In this document: positions 14,401 through 24,905 of the stretch, piece by piece
Layout of the letters: each line of letters opens with the position of its first letter
How positions within the stretch are numbered: the stretch's first letter is position 1
Source of the DNA: Parachlorella kessleri
Taxonomy: Eukaryota > Chlorophyta > Trebouxiophyceae > Chlorellales > Chlorellaceae
Reading direction: 5' to 3'
Length of the DNA: 42,404 bases
Assembly: GCA_001598975.1 (NCBI GenBank)
Contig: BBXU01001081.1
Location: 1-42,404, forward strand
Program-made: the position numbers and the translations under genes
Notes under the pieces: model-generated
Databases searched by the model: none
Told to the model about the DNA's origin: nothing
Seen by the model: the letters and a program-made list of their open reading frames with translations, nothing else

Positions 14401-15674
14401 ATGAAGGTGGCATAGCTTGCCACGGAAGCCCTGGATGCCCTCTCTGAGAATGAATCTGGCCCCATTGATGTGCTGGTGGACCGCCGGTCTAGGTCATAGT
14501 TACCGGATGGACGGCCCATGCTGGATCCTGTCCGGCAGATTAAGAATACTAAAATCAGGGTGGCACTGGAAACATAATCACTTTCTCTTTGTACTATGTT
14601 TGTTCATGCCCAATCTGTCAACCTGCAGGGTGACCTGTTCAAAGTGCAGAGACTCGTAGTCATGGCACCCCAGCATGCACCCCTGCACCCACCTGCCCTT
14701 GAGACCCTGTCTGTTTGATGCAGACGGCTCTCATGGCCGGCCCCAGCAGCATATGAGTCCTGCTCCATCAGTGCTGACTCCATGGCTTGCATGGCCTCCT
14801 GCTCGCCTTCGCCATCCTGTCCTCCATTATCCGCAGCTTGCGTGCCTCCTGTGGCTCCGGCTATAACAGGGTCCACATTTGCTGAGCCTCCGCTTTGCTC
14901 ACCATTGTCTGCCAGCTCCCAAGGCAAGGCTTGGCAGGAGTGATTGACTGAGGGCGTTTGCTCACACTGTGCACCCCTATTACGCTGCGGCGGTTTTTTC
15001 GGATGCGTTTTTGAGCTAGCGCCTGAGCCGCTGTTTCGTGCCTCGCCAGTGCTGTCGCGAGCGGCTGGTAAGTCTGCACTTGTCGGCATGGGCAAGGACT
15101 GGCAGCTGCCCTCCACACTGTTTCGTGACAGGCCCGCCTTGGGCGCATCAGTAAGGTCGAAAGTGGCTAGGGATGCTAGACCGGCCAGTTGCTGCTGCCC
15201 TTGGAACGACATTCGATCACTAGCAGCGCTCGAGCTGGCAAATGCATCAGGCCCCTCACTGGACCAGCCAACGAATGTATCGCCACCCATGCTGGGATTG
15301 TGTGGATTAGTGTGCGCCCTGGATGTGCCTTGGAGCGGCTTGGGCGTGCGGTCTCTGCCCTCCTGATCGATGTATGCTACCCCTTCTACACCGTTGAGCG
15401 CTGACATGCCAGACTGACCAGGCCGCACGCTGTTCCGCACGGAACCACGGCTATATCTGCTGGGTGCCCCGCCAGCATAGCGTACTGCACGCAGGGGTGG
15501 AGACCAGCAACAAGAGCCGGCCGGTCAGTGCTTGGCAGAATGGGCATCCTATGGCGGTCTGTGGGGCCTACCTGAAGCCCGGCTGGCGCTAGGGCTAGCA
15601 GCTCCAGCGAGTTTCCGCATGGCCGTGAAGCTCTCCCTCTCCTTCCTTGTCTCGCCAGGCTGTCGGAAACTCAT
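11446..15674 (-). CDS. DNAI1: Axonemal outer-arm dynein intermediate chain 1 (DNAI1/IC78)
   Basis: Nine exons: 15674-15572, 15484-14693, 14527-14330, 14152-13710, 13494-13238, 12987-12765, 12585-12388, 12188-11965 and 11647-11446. They join in phase to 879 residues. The WD40 half follows DNAI1 segment by segment: VSCMSWNK, LLAVGFGQLEYLVAAKGMIAFYSL, STSTDGRVLAWK, GGTCFDFSPAD...YLVGTEEGLVHKCS, AHSAPVYQVRWSPF, SADWTLRLW, YNSTVFAAAAGN and LTSLCFCPEAPMLLCGADDG. Upstream, residues about 300-512 carry the SERASRASVASYATF and EKLVAQNAYQAEVAQ segments that precede the propeller in DNAI1. The protein forms the base of the outer dynein arm with DNAI2 and drives ciliary beating. The N-terminal 300 residues are Ser/Gly/Gln-rich and unconserved, making the protein about 180 residues longer than the human one. 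Its presence argues that the alga makes, or recently made, motile flagella. Confidence 0.93.
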
Positions 15675-16029
15675 CGTGTTAGTCTTGGCGACTCAGCTTC
15701 AACAACTGTGATATAAGGTAAGGGAAGTTTTTGGGCAGTATGAAATTTCTCCTGAAGCACGCCTGGTGGGCGCTGGTCACCGTACAGCTCTGTGCGCCCT
15801 GCAGTCGATGTAGTCAGCCCTTACTATCCCACAGGTAGGTGAACCTCCTCTCTTAATCTCTCAAAACGAACTATTGGTTCGTCTATAATGCAAAGGGCGA
15901 AGGCTCGCGTTGGTCGGGTTTGATCACTTCTAGGAGTGGGCCTGAGACAAGCCAACTGAGACAAGCCAAGCTTGTATGCAGGCATGAGCGTATCGTAGCT
16001 ACGCGTAGCTGGGCACTCACCGCCCCAGC
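15675..16029. promoter_or_regulatory. Divergent intergenic region, DNAI1 / arabinosyltransferase
   Basis: 355 bases lie between two diverging start codons. An ATTGG (reverse CCAAT) sits near 15873 and a TATAAT-like stretch at 15884-15889, about 140 bases before the plus-strand start. A short reading frame opening at 15740 is not conserved and was not accepted as the first exon. Element assignment is weak. Confidence 0.4.
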
Positions 16030-18266
16030 ATGGCCATCTTCTACACAAGAGCACGCGGGGCAGCAGTGACATGGCCACGGCTGGCTGCCTTCACTGTTCT
16101 GGGCTTCCTGGGAGGGCTGGTGTTGGGCCATATGATAATGAGTAAGCACGCCAGGTTTAGCTGAAAGTGCAAGAGAGTGCTTGCAGCAGCAGCAAGACTA
16201 AGGCGTGCTCTTACTGCTGCAGGCACGGCACACGCTATTGTGAAGCAGGGCCAGATAGCCCAGCAGGAGGGTGGTGAGCCAGCGCATGCTGCAGAACAGG
16301 AGGGAGCAAGTAGTCGGCTGCTGGGGGAAAAGCGACAACCAGCGGCAACCAGCATTCATACCGTCTGCCCCAGCAACGGCTCGCCTTACCAGAACTACCA
16401 GTGAGTGCCACTGCCTTCTTGTGCCACTCACCACACTCCGTGGTTTCGGGCAAACGTACCTACCATTGGTCCAGCCACCACTGTACTCTGACCAGTACTC
16501 ACCTGAGATCTACATGTGCACTAGGGCGCCTATGCACGCGAGGAAGCGTTCCTGCTCGGACACAACACCCTCTCCTGCAACCTGCCCTACAACCCTGCAC
16601 TGCCAGACCTGCAGGATGCGCATTGCATACGCGACCTACAAACTGACCCTGGGCATGCCGGGCGGCGAGCGACACACAGGCTTCACACGTGTCCTGCATC
16701 GAGGTTCCCCAGATGAGCTCATGGACGAGGTGCCAACATTCAGGGCGAACCCGCTGCAGCCTGCTTGTGATAACTGGTGCGAGTACCCGGTGTCTGATCG
16801 AGCCAACGCGGTGCGGCAGTTCTTAGAGGCAGCGCAGCGCGACTCGTCTCTCATCAAGGTGCGCTCGGTTTGCCTGGTCGCATGCTGCAGGTGGTTTGAG
16901 TTTTGAGTTAGTCTGGGTAGATGGTGTTGACACAGGGCGCCACAGCCGGCGGTGGAGTGCGCTGCACCAGGTGCCATAAACAGACAAGTAGCAGTGGGCA
17001 ACAGCACACCGACTGGAGATACGTATGAAAGCCCAGTACACCTGGGTATAGGCCAAAGGACTCCTCATCGCTTGGCATCTGCCCAGCACTGAAACAATGT
17101 CTCGGCTTTGCGGTATTGCAGGGCGAATGGCTGTATGTCATTGAGAGCGACTATGTATTTATGAAACCCCTGGAGCTGCCCACGCCCACTGACCTTCAGA
17201 CGGATGGCTGGGGTTTCTTCTTTGACTATATTCAACCTACTGCTCATCCGGTGAGCTGACAGGCGATTCTCCCAAGGGATGTGTGCCGTGACCAGTTGAG
17301 CTGCGGTGAAGCACGTGGGCAACTGCTCATGTGAATGTTTTATATCAGTCACTTGCCAAAGGCAGCCCACCTTGGCGAACCAGGAGAACCTTGCAGGTGC
17401 TGTGCAACATGGTGCAATGATCTCTCAAGAACTCGCATATCACAGCACAGCTTCTCTTCACTTGTGCTCAGGAGTCCATGAGGAAGCTGTATCCAGAGTC
17501 GGCTGGCCCCATTGGAGACGTCCCCAGGACGGGCCCTGCTCCAGTGCTGCTGCGGAGGGCGGTGTGGGAGAAGGTGCGCCAGCAGGTTGTACACTCAGTC
17601 GGACACAAACTTGGGGTTGAAAGTAGCACCATGTGCCCAAGCACTCGTCAATTTTTAGTTTTTAGGATTAGTTTTTGGGGGGCCGGTGCTCCTATGTACG
17701 ACCCCCCCCCCCCCCGCCCCGCCCCGCCTTAGCAAAGCCTGGCCTGAAGCAAGCAGCAGCTTCTGACAGGTGTTTGGCGCTCTCTCTGCTGATTCTGGGT
17801 GCAGCTGGTGCCCGAGTGGGAGCGGCTGACCGCGGTGATAGAGGCTGATGAGGGCATGAAGGAGGAGCTAGGCTGGGTGCGTGAAATGCACGCCTTCTCC
17901 GCCGCGGTGGCCCTGCTGCGGCTGGCACTCAGCCTCTCGCATGCGCCTGCCGGACCCTTCATAACAGAGCTGCCCAAGGACTCTGCGCTGGGCGCTGCGC
18001 ACGCCTTTCACTACACGCTGTGCACCATCTACCTGGACCCGGCCACTGAGCAGCGGGTGTGGCAGTTTGACAAGCGGTTCTACGCTCACCCGGACAATGT
18101 GACTCAGCTGCAGCCCATTCTGCCACCGCCGTCCTTCCAGGAAGGCAGGTTCAAATTTATTGAGGGGCCGCCGGTGCGGGCAGGGGTGCATGCAGCCATT
18201 GAGCAAATGGTGGCACAAATGAATAGGGGAATAGCTACGCTGCAGCCACTGGTGCCCGCTAGTTAA
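16030..18266 (+). CDS. HPAT: Hydroxyproline O-arabinosyltransferase (GT95/HPAT family)
   Basis: Six exons: 16030-16141, 16223-16400, 16615-16858, 17122-17250, 17472-17573 and 17805-18266. They join in phase to 408 residues, against about 360 in plants. Residues about 16-37 are a hydrophobic signal anchor (FTVLGFLGGLVLGHMIM), giving a type II Golgi topology. Family segments follow in order: GFTRVLHRGSPDELMDEVPTF, DYVFMKPLELP, KLYPESAGPIGDV, EELGWVREMHAFS, AFHYTLCTIYLD, WQFDKRFY and ILPPP. Plant HPATs add the first L-arabinose to hydroxyproline in extensins and CLE peptides. Here the likely substrates are the Hyp-rich wall and flagellar glycoproteins of the alga. Compared with the plant EPDHIIVKP motif (from memory), this protein reads ESDYVFMKP, with Tyr in place of His. 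Two Ser-Pro-rich candidate substrates lie in this window. Confidence 0.91.
17702..17715 (+). repeat. Poly-C tract in last arabinosyltransferase intron
   Basis: Fourteen consecutive C followed by two GCCCC units lie in the intron 17574-17804, about 90 bases before the acceptor. It may serve as an extended polypyrimidine region or just be a slippage-prone homopolymer. Confidence 0.8.
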
Positions 18267-19052
18267 GGTTTCTTATTTGTCTGCACTGCAGTAGCAGCCA
18301 CTACTGGCACTTTCTAGTATTTATATGCGACCCACAGTTTGGGCACCTTTTTTGTACCAAAAGCTTGGGCTGCGTGACATAGGAATAATGGTCACAAGCA
18401 AGTTTTGTGCTACCAGGTGTGGTTTCTAGTCCAGAGTTCCCATATGATATGTGTGGTGGCTCCAGTCATTTGGTGGTGCATATCGCACATATGGTGACCT
18501 GGGCAGTGTGGCAGCTGCAGCCTCTGCAGGCGTGCTGTGCTTACTACTCTTTGCTCGCTTGCTTTTACTCCTTGGAACAGTGCTGCGACTCAACTATGTG
18601 GTGCACGAGTTGGGCACAGGCTGGGATCGAATACAAGTCATGCAGACTGATCTGTAAGTAGGATGCCTGGCAGCCTGCCCGGCAATTGGATTTACTGAGC
18701 GGCTCTGAATTGTACGTTTGTAGACGTGAAGTCATCATCTGGTTAATGCGAGCTACCTCGGGGCTCTTCTGGCTGCACTGGAGAGGCCGTCCAAGGTGAT
18801 TCCCGCCCATGCAAAATTTGTTCACTTGCGCCTTCGACATTAGACATTAGAGCCCAATTGTGTTGTCTTTGGTTTCATCTTGACTTACATAGAGCATGTT
18901 GGAGAAATATGCCATCATGACTTGACCACTGCATGCGTCTTAAATGGTCGCTTGAGCTACTTGGCTGAGTCTCCCAGAGAGACAGGCGCACCTCCTTCGG
19001 CAGTACTTGACCTAGTAGCTGCACTCTTGCCGCTTCCGCAGCTCTCGCTGGT
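18267..19052. other. Intergenic region, arabinosyltransferase to RPC4
   Basis: About 785 bases hold the arabinosyltransferase 3'UTR (TGTAA at about 18653) and the RPC4 upstream region. A 68-codon plus-strand frame at 18451-18657 has a hydrophobic stretch (LCLLLFARLLLLLGTVL). I recognise no homologue, no supporting exon follows, and I do not call it a gene. Confidence 0.4.
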
Positions 19053-22000
19053 ATGGGCGACCAGGAGAAGAAGCCCCCCTCAAAGCGGCTAGGGGGGCTG
19101 AACACTGGTCTTGGTCGCCCTGATGGCCGCCTAGGTGGGCCACCCCATGTGTTCCTAACCCTCCCACGCTGACTAGCAGTTTCGTCCGGCAGTTGGCAGT
19201 GCTAACCATAAAACACAGTCGGCTCAGCGTGTGTTCTGCTTTACTACAGGGAGCCTGCGAGGCACAGGCACCGCCGCTGGCGTCGGTGGTGGCTCCGCAG
19301 TGGCTGCAGCAGCTGATGGTCCTGGGCCGTCAACACAGCCTGCTGCAGCCGGTGCGGCCGCGGGCCCCAGAAAGGTGTGCTGCCCTTCCTCTGCCACGGC
19401 TTCCAGGAGACTTGCCCTACGGGCGCCTCGCATGAACCGGCGCCAGGGCCCGCACTCTTTGCTCGCAGCCTGGCTTCACGTCGGTATTTTCAGCTGCACC
19501 CTTTGGTCAGCTTCCACGACGCCTGGAGGCTTCCAGGGGAGAAGAGGCCGCAGGGGTCCCTTGGGCGCGGCATAAGCCTTGCTAACCCTGCTGCCCGACC
19601 CGCGCCGTGTGTGGCTGGCTGGCGTGCTGGCCGCAGATGCGCTTCCTGCCCACCAACTTTGCCCGCGCGAAGAAGGCGGAGGAGAGCCAGTCCACCGACA
19701 TCACCAGCATCAGTGTCAGCAAGTCGGAGGAGGCCTTTGAGGACCTTATGAAGGCTGTGAGTCGTCCCCGGGCATGTTTGCTGAGTGTGGCAGCTCTACC
19801 ACGGAGGCTGGGGCTACCCCGGCCGGGGCTTGCCTGTTGGGCGGTGCAGGCAGGCCGTGATTGCAGGCTGTGGGGTAGGAAGGGTCCTCACCGAGAAACT
19901 ACCTAGTGTGGTTGCCTTCCAGGCCTGCGTGCCTGCATTGCTGGGTGTGTGCATGCAAGCCTATGGCAATGGGACTGCACAAGCGTGGGCCGGGCTTCCC
20001 CTATCCCGAGACTGCCCGTGGGCATCCTCCTTGCGCAGGCAAAGAGTGAGGCGTCCTGGCAGCGGAGAAGAGGGCGGGGCGGCGGGCCCAATGCCGGGGG
20101 TAGGGGCCCTTCCATGGTCACGACCTTCGGCGGCGGGGCGGGAGGTGCGTGCGGGGCACACTGTTGACGTCAAGTAGCCTGCTTTGTGATGAAGCCGAGG
20201 ATGCAGGACTCCCACTGCGAGTGAAAACATTGCTGGGGCTGTGTTAAGACAGTGCTAGCAGCAGTACGACCACCGGAGACTGGTAAAGAGAACCTCGATC
20301 TGGCTGCCTCTCACCTCACCTGCCACTCACTTGGCGTGGCCTTGCGCGCTTGAGATTTGGCTTCATTGTCATTGCTCGTGTCCTCTAATGCGGTTTGCCC
20401 CTCTAGTGCGGTTTGCCCTTCGTGCCGTTAGCCATAATACAGTCATATTAAATTACTCCTCCCTGCTGGTGTTGCAGAGGTGCAGGGCCGTAGGGGGCCG
20501 CGCGGGCCTGTAAGCTGGGGCGGCAGCGCCAGCACAGGCCGAGGCGGTTCCCTGGGCAGCAGGCAGCCTGGCAAGTGAGTGCCTGGCTGCCGGGGCCCTC
20601 AAGTGCTGTCCTTAGCGCCCAAATTGTGTTGACGGCCCCTGTGCCTGCTAGCTAGGGGTCGCCCAGGATTACTGGGACTACGATTGAGTTGCCTTGCAGT
20701 CGATACCGTTTGCAGCCCTGCCATGCTGCAGATCGCGTCAGTAGGGCTCCTGTGAGCTGCACAAGCAGGATCCTAGCGTGGGCTGTCCCATGGTGCAGGT
20801 CGCCTGGCCTGGAGGACGGTGACGGCATCAAAGATGAGGAGATGTCGGAGCAGCAGGGCGGGCGGTTGGGTGGGCGGGAATCGGATTCCGAGGAGGAGGG
20901 CGTGGATGCCGCCTCCCGGGACCCCCTCAACTACCACCAGTACTACGTCACCAGCCTGCCCATGCGGGACCCGGGGGGCATGGGAGGCGTGAGGGAGGAG
21001 CCGCGGGGGGCGGGGCCAGTGCCGCCAGACATCCTCACTCTCCCGGTGGGTGTGTCGGACTTGTGTGGACACCTTTCCGTATTTGCTTGCTGGTCGCAAT
21101 GGCAGTTGGGATGCCTGCCTCAAGATATTTCAGTGCTACTATAATGGTTTCTTAGACGAGTGCTCGGGGCTGCAAGGAGGTGTGCATGCACAGTGCTTTA
21201 GGGGCAGCCAGTGTTGGTGCATGGGTCTTTTAGTATGCTGGTGGCAGTGGCGCAGTATGCCTGGTGGCATGGAGACCTTGTGCATTCCCAGGAGCGCTTG
21301 ATTGCCGGGCAGGCCTTAGTCAGCTGCTCATGGAGTAACTCATGGAGGGCAAGGAAGGCGGGCATGTATCGCGCTCGCCGGGTGAACCTGTGGGCACAAT
21401 ACCCTGGGAGCTGCTTCTCGGCCCCCGTTAGTCGCTCCTCCAAGGCCTGCCTGCTCTGCTCATCACCCCTGGCACGCCTAGGGCAGCTCCTCTTCCAGCC
21501 CCGACCAAAAGTGATGTGTCCTGCCGCCCCTGCTGGTGTCAAATGACGTGGCGCGCTCCTATGTCCCATGCAGGAGGACAGCCAGCAGCAGCTGCAGGAG
21601 CTGGCCTTCCTGCGCAGTGAGGAGGCCAACGGCCAGCTGATGCTGCTCCAGCTGCCGGCGGCGCTGCCCATACCGGTGGGCGCCGCGGGGCCGGGCGGCG
21701 CGGTGCTGGACGGCCGGCCGGCGCAGCTGTCGCAGCTGCCGCCCTGCCGCGTGGGCAAGCTGCTCGTGTTTGAGAGCGGGGCGGTCAAGCTGCAGGTCCG
21801 GCCGCGGGTAGTGGCGTGGGTAGCAAGGGTTGACAGAGCCGGCGGCTATGGATGCATGCTATGGCTGCAACTGGGTAGCTGATGCTGCTGCTTGGGGGGC
21901 GGCCAGGGTGGGCGCGTCACTGCCGTTACTGTGCTAACGCCAGGCACTTAAAACCGGCAGGGTGTTGTGCAGTCGGCGCATTTGGACTGCCTGCTGCTGC

Positions 22001-23458
22001 TCGCCCTCCTGCTGGCCTGCTCCATGATCTATTGGCTGGCTGGCTGCCATTGCATGTTGGATTGTACAGTATGGATATCTCACTTCTGATGTGTTTATCT
22101 TCACAGCTATCAGAGTGGCCTTTGGGCTTGGGAATCCCTTTCACAAAAACCACACCATCGCATGCTGACTAGCTGCGCCTTCCCAGCGAGCTGCAGATAG
22201 GCGAGGTGCTCTTAGATGTTGCCCCAGGGGTGCCCTGCCACTACCGCCAGGACGTGGCTGTGGTCAACCCCCAGGCGCGGCATTGTGTCATGCTGTCGGG
22301 CGTAGCCAAGCGTCTGATGTGCAGCCCGGACCTAGACCACTTGCTCAGGTGGGTGTGCAGGTGGGGTGGTGGAGGTGGAGGGCGTGTGTCTTTTGGTAGA
22401 GGGAGGGGAGGGGATGATGTTTGCGCCGCTGCAATGTGTGTGTGCCGGCGGGGTCGGTAGGGTGGTGGTGGCAGCCATGAGCTGCTGCAGCTACTCTGGT
22501 GAGGAGGCGAGGCAGCGGCGCAGGGTGGGTGGGTGGGTGGGTGGGGAGAGTTTCTGGCTAGCACAGCAGCGTTGTGCTGGCGTTAGTAGCGCAGCGGGTC
22601 GAGAGCAGCCCAGAACTACAGCGAGGACTTGGGAGAGGGGACTGGTGAAGACTGACAGTAGCTGGGCTGGGCTGGCTGTCAGGGTGACCGGTTATATGGT
22701 CAGGTGAAGACTTGCATGGTCTGGGGTGCTGTTGAAGATGTGGTATGGTGTGCCTGCCGCCTTTGTGCAGTTGGGATGGTTTGGGTCCTATAGTTGATGT
22801 CTTAGTGTACGTCATTGAAAAAAAAGTCAGGTGGCCGCTCCAATCTCTCTGCACATACGCCATGCAGCTCCCCTAATAGCCGCATCTGTTGTGCCTGCTT
22901 GCAGCGATGACCCGCTGCCGCAGTGGCCGCGGGCCCCAGGCGTGGGTGCTGCTCACGCGGCACGGCCAGACGGTGGCGGCGGGGGAGAGAATGGGGCTGC
23001 AGCCATGGATGTGGACGCCAGCGTGGCGGGCAGAGGCCAGCAGGCGCAGCAGGCCGAAGACGTCAAGGTATGGCTGGCGGTGCTCCTAGCACGTATAGTG
23101 CTGGCAAGGCTTGGCCCTGGTGGATGGATAGTTGGTAGCGATGTGTGACAGCAGAGACCGGTTGGGGGCTGGTACAAAGGCGAGTTTGGTGAGGGATCCA
23201 GGCCATATTGTGATCAGCTGGAGTACATACCAGGAGTAGATCACTTATTGGGCAGGTAGGGCTGGGTCAAGGGAGACCATGGCTGCACAAGTGGATTTGT
23301 TGTAAGGCATGCACCCGGTACCTCCCTGCCTGGTCCATTATGGGACATTCTGTGTTTGTACCCAGCAGGTGAAGCAGGAGGAGCCCGAAGTGCAGAGCCC
23401 CCGGGCCAGGGGGGTGCCACGAGGGCGCAGGCAGCCTGCTGGGGGAGGTGATGGCTAG
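19053..23458 (+). CDS. RPC4: RNA polymerase III subunit RPC4 (POLR3D/C53)
   Basis: Ten exons: 19053-19134, 19250-19374, 19637-19756, 20039-20144, 20478-20574, 20799-21045, 21574-21795, 22197-22348, 22905-23067 and 23369-23458. They join in phase to 467 residues. The protein opens with a basic, Gly-rich, disordered region. It then shows the RPC4 N-terminal MRFLPTNFARAKK motif, an acidic stretch (SDSEEEGVD) and the C-terminal RPC4 domain: LMLLQLPAALP, SQLPPCRVGKLLVFESGAVKLQ, IGEVLLDVAPG and CVMLSGVAKRLMCSPDLDHLL. RPC4 dimerises with RPC5 (C37) in the TFIIF-like arm of Pol III and acts in initiation, termination and reinitiation on tRNA and 5S genes. About 83 residues follow the domain, which is the usual C-terminus, and include VKQEE, a match to the sumoylation consensus. 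The start ATG has the typical short basic N-terminus, but a further 5' exon cannot be excluded. Confidence 0.89.
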
Positions 23459-24437
23459 GAGGCGGCCAGCCCGCCCAGCAGCGCTTCGTCAGGGGTTCAT
23501 TTCGCGTGTGGCCCCCTCGGCAGCACTCGCTTCATGCAGGCAGAGTGGTAACATTGTCAGGTAGTTGAAAGTGAGAGGTATGGTAGGAAATTACAGACCA
23601 GCTTAGCTTTGTCATAAAGCCAGGTGGTGGTCCGCAGCTCATTGCAAGGGCATCCCAGTGTGGAAGGATTTCTAGGTTCCAAAGGTGCTGGACAATGGCT
23701 AGAGGTTTGTAGCTGTGACCTCCCTAGAAGCTAGTGCGATCGCATGGGTCAGCTGTCTTCGGGGTATGTATGGGAGTTCCGCATCTGTGGTGTTGCAGGG
23801 CTAGGATCAGGGATGGAAGGGGTGGCATGTCTAGCAAAGCAGATCTAGTACCTTCCACTGGCACTCGTAGGCCTCCTATGTAGGTCCATCACTCTACTTT
23901 AAAACTTGACTTGACAGTGAGTGTCCTGGGGGCCACCACCTGACACCCCAGCAAGGCAAGCATCAAGGCCTGGGCAACCCATAAAGTAGCATCCTCCGCA
24001 CGTCATATCAGATCTGAGATACACCTGGATCAAAAACAATTCTACACCTCCAGCTGCACAATCCTGCAAGTCGTTCCTGGTATTTAGTTGTTCTGTCACC
24101 ACGACCACAAACCGTTTAGTATCTGCAAGTCAACACTCTCCTGGTACTAGGGCTCAACAATCAAAATTGCCATCCTCGCATACAGTACCGTAAACAAGAC
24201 CGGTCTTGTCAATCCCGTCAGCAAAAGCAGCCACCGTCCACCCTTCAAGCACATCATTGCCTAGCCAACACATATAACCTTTCCAGCCACCTATTAGACA
24301 CTTGCTAGTGAACAAGTCACACCATTAGCTTGCGGTCAGCCACTTGCTTGTTCCTAGCTCCAGGCACCCAGGCGTGTCAGACAGGAAGGCAAGACAGCCG
24401 AGGTATGCCCCATGCCACCCAAGACCATCTGAAACCC

Positions 24438-24832
24438 AGCCAATGTGGCCGAGCTAACCTGTTCTGCAAAGGCGGGTGCAAACACCCTGCCGCACTGACT
24501 TCCAATGGAAAAGACATGCAAACAGCCTCTTGCTGTGTTGGTTCCTTCGGCATCAGCTAGCCAATTTGGCTGCATGCATTCACATTCGGGAAAGACCTGC
24601 TTGCACACCACCAATTTAAGGCTTGGCGGGCACCACTTTGCAAGTGCTAATCAGCTCAACAAAAGCAGTGCATGGCGCAGTTCTGCGGTTATGTCGACTC
24701 CATCGACCCACATGCAGTGGACGGACAGCCTACCAAAACCCAAGGCCCAATCAGCTAGACAGACCGGGATGTGTGAAGATGGCTGACTTCACGAACTAGG
24801 TGCGGTGGCGCATCCGCCCAGCCAATTTGGCT
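24438..24832. repeat. Three dispersed CCAAT-type near-palindromes
   Basis: AGCCAATGTGGCC at 24438-24450 and AGCCAATTTGGCT at 24559-24571 and 24820-24832. The second and third copies are identical, and each is close to self-complementary around its centre. The function is unknown, and they lie 3' of both flanking genes rather than at a promoter. Confidence 0.6.
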
Positions 24833-24848
24833 TCACCAAAACATCCCC

Positions 24849-24896
24849 CAGTGCCAGTGCCAGTGCCAGTGCCAGTGCCAGTGCCAGTGCCAGTGC
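24849..24896. repeat. Hexanucleotide array (CAGTGC)8
   Basis: Eight perfect copies of CAGTGC end nine bases from the stop codon of the PAN/Ser-Pro gene, on its 3' side. On that gene's strand the unit is GCACTG. In the frame continuing from the stop codon it reads Ala-Leu repeatedly. Confidence 0.95.
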
Positions 24897-24905
24897 GACA
24901 ATGCA

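Larger units (their letters stand above)
23459..24905. other. Convergent intergenic region, RPC4 / PAN-SP protein
   Basis: About 1.45 kb between convergent stop codons, the longest gene-free stretch of the window. Frames in it are short and show no recognisable protein. It contains three near-identical 13-mers of the form AGCCAATKTGGCY at 24438, 24559 and 24820. A hexamer array follows just before the gene 7 stop codon. Confidence 0.5.

Noticed and set aside
15740..15835. ATG with a hydrophobic start as first exon of the arabinosyltransferase
   Set aside because: It would need an additional intron with poor donor. The ATG at 16030 gives a clean signal anchor and continuous phase.
18451..18657. 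68-codon hydrophobic plus-strand frame as a small membrane protein gene
   Set aside because: No homology, no splice partner and it lies in the expected 3'UTR of the arabinosyltransferase. Leu/Ala runs are common by chance in this GC-rich sequence.
24849..24896. CRISPR-like or telomeric array
   Set aside because: Units are only six bases with no spacers, and the motif is not a telomere repeat.
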